A stretch of 64,000 nucleotides of DNA, taken from Gammaproteobacteria bacterium. Lineage in GTDB: Bacteria; Pseudomonadota; Gammaproteobacteria; Chromatiales; Chromatiaceae. The DNA lies in assembly GCA_011390365.1 (NCBI GenBank), contig JAABSM010000005.1, positions 1 to 64,000 of the forward strand, read 5' to 3'. Shown one piece after another: positions 57,797 to 64,000 of this stretch. Made by a program: the position numbers and the translations under genes. The notes beneath the pieces were generated by a model. It did no database searches, was not told the DNA's origin, and saw only the letters and a list, made by a program, of their open reading frames with translations. Every line of letters begins with the position of its first letter. Position 1 is the first letter of the stretch.

Positions 57797-60792
57797 GCGG
57801 CCTCTGTGCCGAACAATTTATCGACATGCTCCCAGATGATGCGGCGGGCAAGCAGGCGCGCGGCGCTCTTGCTCCAGTAGCGCGCCTGATCGAGACGGGC
57901 AATCCACAGGGTGTTGTTATCCGGCGCCGGGAACAACACCTCGCTACTGGCCAGACGGTCCGCCACGCGCAGCACCTCGGGCCAGTCATCGCATGATGCC
58001 GACATTTTTTCATTTCCGGTCTCGATGCGCAGCAGCCGCCAAGGGGTCTCGCCTTTCAGCGTGGGTAACGACACCTTTAACGGCTTGCCGTGACGCTTGG
58101 CCCAGGGGGCGAGTTCGGCTTCGAGGGCGATGCGGAAGCCCTCGCGGTTATCGGCATCCGTGGGGGCCTGGGCGGCCCGCCGGTTGGCGGCATATGGGAG
58201 CTCGAAACGCAAGGTGTCGTCGATGACCTCAAGGTCCCGTGGGCGTAGACCATAGAGACCGGCGACCCAGGCATCTACTGCCGCCCAGGCGGCCTCGTCG
58301 CCGCGCTGGGCGACGGCATCGAATAGCGGAATGATCCGGTCGCGGGCTGCGGCGGGCAGCTTTTCAAAATCGGGCACCGCGATCGAATCGATAATGAATT
58401 TCTCGACGACCTCGCGCTCGAAGCCGAATTTGCCGCTTGTCACAAGGGCGTGCCAGAATGCCGGCCTGCTACCGATCACCAGCGCCAAATAGCGCACCAG
58501 CCTCATGCCATCATAGTGCTCGCAGGCGCTATAACCGTAATAGGTTTCGTTGAAGACAACATTACTATCCGCGACGCTTGCGTGGATTCGCCCCGAATCA
58601 GCCAAAGGCGATTGGTGGACAATCAACAGAGGGCCTCGGAAAATCTCTCTGGGCCTACCTCGATGAACGCGCTCGTTGGTAAATTCATCTAACTGTTTCG
58701 TATCAATCCACCTATCCTTGGCAATCTCGCCGTTGAGTTCAGGCAAGCCGTGCAGGTATTCCGCAGGGACGCCTGGCAAACCATCGCCACTTTTTCTTAT
58801 TCGGCTACTGGCACGGAGCCTTTGATAACCATTACCCGCGAAATTCAAGGCGCGCCCCCGTCTACCAAAGCGCCGCGCCCAGTAACCTGACAAGGTATCG
58901 ATTGCACGCCCTGCCATACGGTCGAACACCTCAAGGCTCAGCGGGCCGCCGCGAAACAGGATCTTGAGGATCTCTGGCCGCTGCGTGACCTGCCCGACCG
59001 CAACGGTTTCCGCGTTGCCCGCGTCCAACCGAAGAATCCCACTATTGTTGAGGCCATCTTCAAGACGAGGGCTGACGAACAAAAATCCTGCCCCTGGCGG
59101 GGGGGGTTGATTACGGGCATAGAGAAGACAAAAAGGGGCGGCAATCTCTGGCCAGACCCTGGTTTTACGCAGGTCCGCACCGTTCACTACGCCGGTCACG
59201 TCCAGCGCATTGAACAGTGCCGCGCGCGCCTCCTCCATCCCCTCGCCATGCTGAAACAGCAACCGTCCGTGCAGAACGAAGGCAATCTGCCCGCCCGAAC
59301 GCGCCCACTCCATGGCCCGCCAAACGAAGGGCAGATCCATCACTTGATTGGGCAGCAATGGGCGCGGGCCATTCTCGGGCAACCGCTGGGCCGCGATGGA
59401 CTGCACCCGCGCCACGACCCGCGGCCAGTCCGACAGCCTGGTCGAGCTCGACCAAGGGGGGTTGCCAACAATCAAGTCGTACCTACCCCTGTGCTCCTCC
59501 CCTACATCAGGGCCAAGGCTCCCCAGCCCCTGCTCATCCCCCACCTTGAACAGAACACGATCACGCAACTCATCGAAACGAAGCCTCTGCAGCGGCTCGG
59601 GTTTAGGATCGAGTTCGATCGATAGCAGATACAAGCCGAGCGCGGCGAAGCGCAGACCGGATTCGTTGATGTCGAAACCGGCGATCTGGTTGCGGAGGAT
59701 GGTTCGGAGTGTCCGGGTATCCGGCCGCTTTTCGTCATGTCGCCAACGCGCCGCCACCAAATGTCGAAAGGCCGTGAGGAGAAACACGCCCGCCCCCGCG
59801 GCGGGATCCAGGACACGGGCCTCGTGTGCGCGCCCTTCGCGACGCAGGGCGTGAAAGGCGCCCCGTACCAAAAGGTCGGCAATCGGTCGCGGCGTGTAGT
59901 AGCCGCCTTCTCGCTGCTGCTTGTCCGGTGTGTGGCGACGCTGGTAGTGTTCATAGGCTTGACTGAGGACGCCCACCGGGATGTGGGCAAAATCCAGGTG
60001 CGCCCAGTCTTCTTCCCACTCGAGATAACGCTGGCCGCCCGGGGTGCGGCGCATGATGTCGCCAAGCACCTTGAAGGCCCGTTCCGGCAGCGAGGCAAAC
60101 AGGCCTTTTGAGTAGGGCAACAGGTCGCCGTTGAAGGTGTCGTCCAGCCAGGCGCAGGTGTTTTCCGCTTTTGCCGGGTCATCGAACAGATGATCCGCAC
60201 TCTGACCGGCAAGCAGGTCCTCTGGAAGCAGGTCGCGATCCGCCAGGAAGCGGGTGAACAGGGCGCGTCCGACCAAGGAGATTGCGTCGGGGTCGGAAAG
60301 ATCGGCCTCATGAATGAGCACTTCGATCGCCTCGCCGAGAAGCTTGAGTACCACATCGGCAATCCAGCGCCCCTTGGCGGCCAGACCCGGGCGATGGTTG
60401 GCGAGATGGGAAAAGGTGGCCTGCCGCGCTACGGACGAGGCAAGGGTCAGGCGGCTTTGGGCGGGTGTCGCCGCGTCCAGCGCGATGCGGTGCAGGGTCA
60501 GTTGACCGGGGCGAACAACACCGAGATAAGGCGCATCGCCGCGCAAGGCGAGTCGGCGGCGAATGGCTTGCAGGTGCTGATCATTCGCCAGGCTCGCACC
60601 ATCGACCAGAAATACCAGCGGAGCATCCTGCCATTCATACACCCCCATCAGAGGCGTAAGCTCGGATTGCTCGGTTTGGCGAGAACCGACCAAGGTTGCA
60701 TAGGGCAGCAATCCAGGCTCGTCATCCTCGAATCTGGACAGGCTATCCAGGTCGGCACCATATTCAATGAGGGTTTGGTCGAAAGGGTTCAT
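57793..60792 (-). CDS. Eco57I-type N6-adenine DNA methyltransferase
   Basis: The 999-residue protein has an N-terminal domain of about 280 residues, then an adenine methylase core with GGYYTPRPIADLLV (motif X), RVLDPAAGAGVFLLTAF (SAM-binding motif I), FDINESGLRFAALGLYLL, and DLIVGNPPWSSSTRL (catalytic NPPW). The C-terminal part has the usual target-recognition blocks (NFAGNGYQRLRAS, VVFNETYYGYSA, YLALVIGSRPAFWHALVTSGKFGFEREVVEKFIID). The frame is open to 60861 but 60792 gives the natural start MNPFDQTL. There is no C-terminal or N-terminal nuclease I can recognise, so cleavage would depend on the next gene. Confidence 0.85.
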   Translation of the reverse strand: MNPFDQTLIEYGADLDSLSRFEDDEPGLLPYATLVGSRQTEQSELTPLMGVYEWQDAPLVFLVDGASLANDQHLQAIRRRLALRGDAPYLGVVRPGQLTLHRIALDAATPAQSRLTLASSVARQATFSHLANHRPGLAAKGRWIADVVLKLLGEAIEVLIHEADLSDPDAISLVGRALFTRFLADRDLLPEDLLAGQSADHLFDDPAKAENTCAWLDDTFNGDLLPYSKGLFASLPERAFKVLGDIMRRTPGGQRYLEWEEDWAHLDFAHIPVGVLSQAYEHYQRRHTPDKQQREGGYYTPRPIADLLVRGAFHALRREGRAHEARVLDPAAGAGVFLLTAFRHLVAARWRHDEKRPDTRTLRTILRNQIAGFDINESGLRFAALGLYLLSIELDPKPEPLQRLRFDELRDRVLFKVGDEQGLGSLGPDVGEEHRGRYDLIVGNPPWSSSTRLSDWPRVVARVQSIAAQRLPENGPRPLLPNQVMDLPFVWRAMEWARSGGQIAFVLHGRLLFQHGEGMEEARAALFNALDVTGVVNGADLRKTRVWPEIAAPFCLLYARNQPPPPGAGFLFVSPRLEDGLNNSGILRLDAGNAETVAVGQVTQRPEILKILFRGGPLSLEVFDRMAGRAIDTLSGYWARRFGRRGRALNFAGNGYQRLRASSRIRKSGDGLPGVPAEYLHGLPELNGEIAKDRWIDTKQLDEFTNERVHRGRPREIFRGPLLIVHQSPLADSGRIHASVADSNVVFNETYYGYSACEHYDGMRLVRYLALVIGSRPAFWHALVTSGKFGFEREVVEKFIIDSIAVPDFEKLPAAARDRIIPLFDAVAQRGDEAAWAAVDAWVAGLYGLRPRDLEVIDDTLRFELPYAANRRAAQAPTDADNREGFRIALEAELAPWAKRHGKPLKVSLPTLKGETPWRLLRIETGNEKMSASCDDWPEVLRVADRLASSEVLFPAPDNNTLWIARLDQARYWSKSAARLLARRIIWEHVDKLFGTEAA

Positions 60793-60935
60793 AAGGTGTT
60801 TTGTGACACATGCGCCTAATCGCGTCAAGCCCCTTATCCACATTAAAGCCAATAGTGGCAAATCATGGGCATGACCTCAAATTCTCATATGGACACTCTC
60901 GCCCTTCCCTGCCTCATTCCAGCTGCCTCGCTTCC

Positions 60936-61060
60936 GCTTCAAAAGTTAATGAAAATGCGCCAAACCCGATATCCAACATGCAACACCGCCTCAAGATCGG
61001 CTACAATCGCCCCACCCATGCCCTGATGGAGCGCACCCGCGGCATCCGCGCCCCATCGCT
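60936..61060 (+). pseudogene. Decayed copy of the ftsK 3' end
   Basis: In the frame containing 60978, the translation [24 protein letters not shown] parallels the FtsK gamma domain [26 protein letters not shown] (11 of 14 matches over the ISxxQ...GYNR block). At the base level CTCAAGATCGGCTACAA is identical. After this the similarity fades. It lies just before lolA, where the end of ftsK would be if ftsK and lolA were adjacent as in E. coli. Confidence 0.6.
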
Positions 61061-61188
61061 CGACCAGAAAAACCCGGGAGCGCACTACCTTGCAGTTCAC
61101 CCTTCGCCCCTTCGGGCAAACCCCAGCAACAACAAGCTCACCCCCATCTGGCGGCGAGTTCGCGAGTCCACGAGGGTCTCGACAAGCC

Positions 61189-61827
61189 ATGCCCCAGCCG
61201 CGGCGCTGGTTGCCGCTTTTGCTGCTGCTCTGCGCTTGGCTATTCACGCCCCTGGCCCTTGCCCAGCAAACCAGCGGCATTGAACAACTGCGGACCTTCC
61301 TCGATGACCTTCGCACCCTGCGCGCCGATTTCCAGCAGGTGACCTATGTCCAGAATGACGATGCGGGACAGACCGCGGCGGGGGTCTTCTACCTGGAACG
61401 GCCGGATCACTTCCGCTGGAACTACACCCACCCGGGGCAGCAGGAGATCGTCGCTGACGGGCTTTCGGTGTGGTACTACGAACCGGATCTGGAGCAGGTG
61501 AGCGTGCAGTTTCAGGCGCTGGCGCTGAAGGGCACGCCGGCGCGACTGCTGACCAGCGAGGCCCCCATCGACGAATACTTCGAACTGGAAGAAGGCGGCG
61601 AGCGGGAGGGGCTGGCGTGGGTGGAGCTGCATTCCAAGGAGGAGGAGCCCCGTTTTCAGAAGATCGAACTGGGTTTGGAAGAGAACCTTCTCGCGGCAAT
61701 GCGGCTGGTGGACAACTTCGGCCAGACCATCTGGTTTCTGTTCGAGAACCTGGCGAAGAATCCCGACCTGGACGGCGGGCTGTTCCGTTTCGATCCTCCG
61801 CCGGGGTACGACATCCTGGAACGATAA
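61189..61827 (+). CDS. lolA: Outer-membrane lipoprotein carrier LolA
   Basis: LolA ferries lipoproteins through the periplasm from LolCDE to LolB. The 212-residue precursor has a signal peptide (WLPLLLLLCAWLFTPLALAQQ), then LRADFQQVTYVQNDDAGQTAAGVFYLERPDHFRWNYTHPGQQEIVADGLSVWYYEPDLEQVSV, the typical LolA core. ATG 61189 is placed directly before the signal peptide; upstream frame sequence is the ftsK remnant. Confidence 0.95.
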   Translation: MPQPRRWLPLLLLLCAWLFTPLALAQQTSGIEQLRTFLDDLRTLRADFQQVTYVQNDDAGQTAAGVFYLERPDHFRWNYTHPGQQEIVADGLSVWYYEPDLEQVSVQFQALALKGTPARLLTSEAPIDEYFELEEGGEREGLAWVELHSKEEEPRFQKIELGLEENLLAAMRLVDNFGQTIWFLFENLAKNPDLDGGLFRFDPPPGYDILER

Positions 61828-61853
61828 CCCAACCACCGAAAGCTCGGCTTTTT

Positions 61854-61999
61854 AACCGCGGATCACACAGATTAACGCAGATGTATCAGGAAGTTGCACA
61901 GCGCACGGGGTCCACCCGCAAGGTGAGTCAGCCGTCTCCCAAGAGGCATTGTCATCGCGAAACCAAATCCGCGAGCATCTGCGCACTCCGCGGCTTTTC
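61854..61999. repeat. Decayed inverted repeat, CCGCGGATNNNNNAGATTAACGCAG type
   Basis: AACCGCGGATCACACAGATT at 61855, followed by AACGCAGATG, is mirrored near 61968-61998 by GCATCTGCGC and ACTCCGCGGC. Related sequence is at 32042-32208. It occupies the lolA to ThDP-enzyme gap. Confidence 0.5.
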
Positions 62000-62005
62000 A
62001 GGATC

Positions 62006-63658
62006 ATGCAGTTAGCCGTCAGCGAATTCATCGTCCGTTATCTCGAACGCCTCGGGGTGCGCCACATCTTCGGCATGCCCGGGGCGCACATCCTGCCGGT
62101 CTATGACGCCCTCTATCGCTCGTCCCAGATCGACGCGGTGCTGGTCAAGCACGAGCAGGGGGCGGCCTTCATGGCCGGCGGCTACGCCCGCTCCCAAGGC
62201 AATATCGGCGCCTGCATCGCCACCGCCGGCCCCGGCGCGACCAACCTTACCACTGGCATCGCCAACGCCTACGCCGACAATCAACCAGTGATCGCCATCA
62301 CCGGCGAGGCCCCCACCCACATCTTCGGCAAGGGGGGCTTGCAGGAGAGTTCCGGCGAAGGGGGGGCGATCGATCAGGTGAGCCTGTTCAACGGCATCAC
62401 CCGCTACCACAAGTTGATCGAACGCACCGAATACCTGCCCCAGGTGCTCAATCGCGCCTCCCAGGTGCTGCTGGCGGAGAATCCGGGGCCGGTGCTGCTC
62501 AGCATCCCCTTCGACGTGCAGAAGGAGCAGGTAGATGAGGCGCTGCTCGATCTGACCAACGCCCGCCCCCGCCAGACCGCGCCGCGCAGCCATCCGGACG
62601 CCGCCCGCCAGTTGGCGGAGATGCTGGAGCAGGCAAGGTCACCGGTGATCGTCGCCGGCTATGGGGCGATCTCGGCGGACGCCAGCGACGCCATCCGCCG
62701 CCTCAGTCACGATCTCAACATCCCCGTCGCCACCAGCCTCAAGGGCAAGGGCGCCATCGACGAGGGCGATCCCCTGGCCTTGGGCACCCTGGGGGTCACC
62801 TCCAGCGGCATCGCCTATCAACACATTACCGAACAGGCGGATCTGGTGCTATTTCTGGGGGCCAGCTTCAACGAGCGCACCAGTTACCTGTGGGACGAGC
62901 GGCTGATCCGGGACAAGACACTGATCCAGGTCGACCGCAATCCCGACCAGCTCAACCGGGTCTTCAACGCCGATCTGGCCATTCAGGGTGATATCCGCAC
63001 GGTACTGGAAGACGTGCTGGAGCAGTTGGCCCGCGACCACGCCCCGGCCCACGCCTCCCCCACCCCGCTGGTCGACGAAAGCGATGGCGGCTACGCCCTG
63101 TTTCAGTCCGGCTTCTCCCTCATCGAATACTTCTTTCAGCGACTCGCGGAGGCGATTCCCCAAGGGGCGGCCATCTTCGACGACAACATGATCTTCGCCC
63201 AGAACTTCTATCGCGTCTCAACCCAGAACCGCTACCACCCCAACTCCGGCGTCTCTTCCCTGGGCCACGCCATCCCCGCCGCCATCGGCGCCCGTTTCGC
63301 CGATCAGCGGGTGACCTTCGCGATCCTCGGCGATGGCGGCTTTCAGATGTGCTGCATGGAGCTGATGACCGCGGTCAACTACGACATCCCCCTCAACGTG
63401 GTGGTCTTCAACAACGCCAGCATGGGGCTGATCCGCAAGAACCAGCATCAGCACTACCAGGATCGATACATCAACTGCGACTTCGTCAATCCCGACTTCG
63501 CCATGCTCGCCAAATCCTTCGGCATCAACCATGCGCAAGTAGATGGGCGGGACGATGTGGATGCGCTGTTCAGCGATGACCGCCTGCACCGGGGCATCAA
63601 CCTGATCGAGATCCCTATCGACCGGGACCTCTTTCCCAACTACTCCTCCAAGCGGTGA
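62006..63658 (+). CDS. ThDP-dependent acetolactate synthase-like enzyme
   Basis: The 550-residue protein has the three-domain fold of acetolactate synthase large subunits: the catalytic glutamate in VLVKHEQGAAFMAGGYAR, CIATAGPGATNLTTGIANAYADNQP, a central domain, and the ThDP motif GDGGFQMCCMELMTAVNYDIPLNVVVFNN. No ilvN regulatory subunit or ilvC gene is near. It may be a catabolic acetolactate synthase or a related enzyme (for example sulfoacetaldehyde acetyltransferase or a benzoylformate-type lyase). The start at 62006 follows the family N-terminus (MQLAVSEFIVRYLERLGV). Confidence 0.85.
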   Translation: MQLAVSEFIVRYLERLGVRHIFGMPGAHILPVYDALYRSSQIDAVLVKHEQGAAFMAGGYARSQGNIGACIATAGPGATNLTTGIANAYADNQPVIAITGEAPTHIFGKGGLQESSGEGGAIDQVSLFNGITRYHKLIERTEYLPQVLNRASQVLLAENPGPVLLSIPFDVQKEQVDEALLDLTNARPRQTAPRSHPDAARQLAEMLEQARSPVIVAGYGAISADASDAIRRLSHDLNIPVATSLKGKGAIDEGDPLALGTLGVTSSGIAYQHITEQADLVLFLGASFNERTSYLWDERLIRDKTLIQVDRNPDQLNRVFNADLAIQGDIRTVLEDVLEQLARDHAPAHASPTPLVDESDGGYALFQSGFSLIEYFFQRLAEAIPQGAAIFDDNMIFAQNFYRVSTQNRYHPNSGVSSLGHAIPAAIGARFADQRVTFAILGDGGFQMCCMELMTAVNYDIPLNVVVFNNASMGLIRKNQHQHYQDRYINCDFVNPDFAMLAKSFGINHAQVDGRDDVDALFSDDRLHRGINLIEIPIDRDLFPNYSSKR

Positions 63659-63864
63659 GCATTGCGTTGCGCGGTAACACCTTCCGTCCGGCCATGATTG
63701 ACGCACCACCCCGAAAAATGAAACTCCCCAGCCTGTGGGAGCGGATTGCATCCGCGATTACGGGACTCAAACAGAGCGCAGATGCTATTTCACAGTATCA
63801 CTCATTCAAGGGGCGGACGCTCAGACTGATGAATGAATGTTCGCTTCAATCGGTTACGGGGCAT
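63659..63864. repeat. Non-coding right end with half copy of GTGGGAGCGGATTGC repeat
   Basis: CTGTGGGAGCGGATTGCATC at 63733 with CGCGA to 63757 repeats the sequence at 47265-47290. No gene is supported from 63659 to the end of the window. Confidence 0.7.
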
Positions 63865-63908
63865 GGCGCGGCGCGCCAGATGCGATTCCCACGCGGCGCG
63901 TGGGAACC
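63865..63908 (-). repeat. Solo REP element
   Basis: GGCGCGGCGCGCC followed by the ATTCCCACGCGGCG palindrome matches the RAYT-associated REP of the same orientation at 22326, uninterrupted here. Confidence 0.85.
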
Positions 63909-63939
63909 AGCCTGTATCAAGATCTTTCGTGGTAAAGAC

Positions 63940-64000
63940 CTCTCACAGAGGCACGGAGATCACGGAGAAGAGGTTCTCTGCGTGCTCCGTGGCTCCGTGA
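63940..64000. repeat. CTCTCACGGAG-family repeat, cut by window edge
   Basis: CTCTCACAGAGGCACGGAG at 63940 with the partner CTCCGTGGCTCCGTGA at the last bases is the second copy of the element at 32229-32292. Confidence 0.7.

Overview
The window is GC-rich chromosomal DNA with an ordinary gammaproteobacterial core gene set. Marker neighbourhoods are trxA-rho, tsaE-amidase, an arsC-like gene before hda, pilT-pilU, rpmB-rpmG, ftsK near lolA, and ubiG-gph. The presence of sat (ATP sulfurylase of the long, APS-reductase-coupled type) and the many repeats of the kind seen in purple and colourless sulfur bacteria suggest a sulfur-oxidising gammaproteobacterium (Chromatiales-like). This lineage call is an inference; no rRNA gene is present to confirm it.

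Layout. 1-2.7 kb: moxR-like ATPase, gph and ubiG on the minus strand. 2.8-7.1 kb: accessory DNA with a MITE-like element, a solo MqsA-type regulator, a long Res-like helicase-nuclease, a second copy of a 162-bp dispersed repeat and a broken PIN toxin gene. 7.3-8.7 kb: envelope stress-type operon (25-residue membrane peptide, DUF883/YqjD, YqjE-like, YqjK-like). 9.2-11.5 kb: stem-loop cluster and an ABC exporter whose permease carries an in-frame repeat. 12-18.5 kb, minus strand: tRNA(CAU), rpoD, AsmA-like, tRNA-Gly(CCC), rho, trxA. 18.7-20.2 kb: lipase-like and membrane protein pair. 20.4-24.4 kb: prfB with its programmed frameshift, a REP-associated transposase with REPs, a MITE inserted into one REP, a HicB-like antitoxin with a hicA stub, and lysS. 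24.5-30.5 kb: a 297-bp MITE-like element, tsaE, amidase, glycosyltransferase, purB, sat. 30.7-37.1 kb: unknown membrane protein, LysE exporter, yggS, pilT, pilU, LsrG-like protein, rpmG, rpmB. 37.4-40.1 kb: DUF2202 protein behind an FNR-like site, arsC-like, wrbA-like, hda. 40.2-49.1 kb: a Bat-type operon (MoxR, DUF58, DUF4381, two VWA proteins, an acidic TPR protein, BatD) interrupted by a Uma2-family gene and repeats. 49.5-53.4 kb: ZIP transporter with two inserted Crp-like domains, and a YyaL/DUF255 protein. 53.6-61.8 kb: deaminase, ftsK, small membrane protein, a two-gene restriction-modification unit, lolA. 62-63.7 kb: ThDP-dependent acetolactate-synthase-like enzyme. The right edge is repeats.

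The main surprises are about repeats and fusions. At least five repeat families are scattered through the window. In two places repeat sequence has become coding sequence: the periplasmic loop of the ABC permease and the N-terminus and signal peptide of BatD. A 149-bp MITE with perfect 19-bp ends sits inside a REP palindrome with a 5-bp target duplication. The restriction-modification unit between ftsK and lolA is followed by a decayed copy of the ftsK 3' end, which suggests an island inserted at ftsK. The ZIP transporter with two cyclic-nucleotide-type domains that lack the usual ligand-binding residues is the most unusual protein architecture here.
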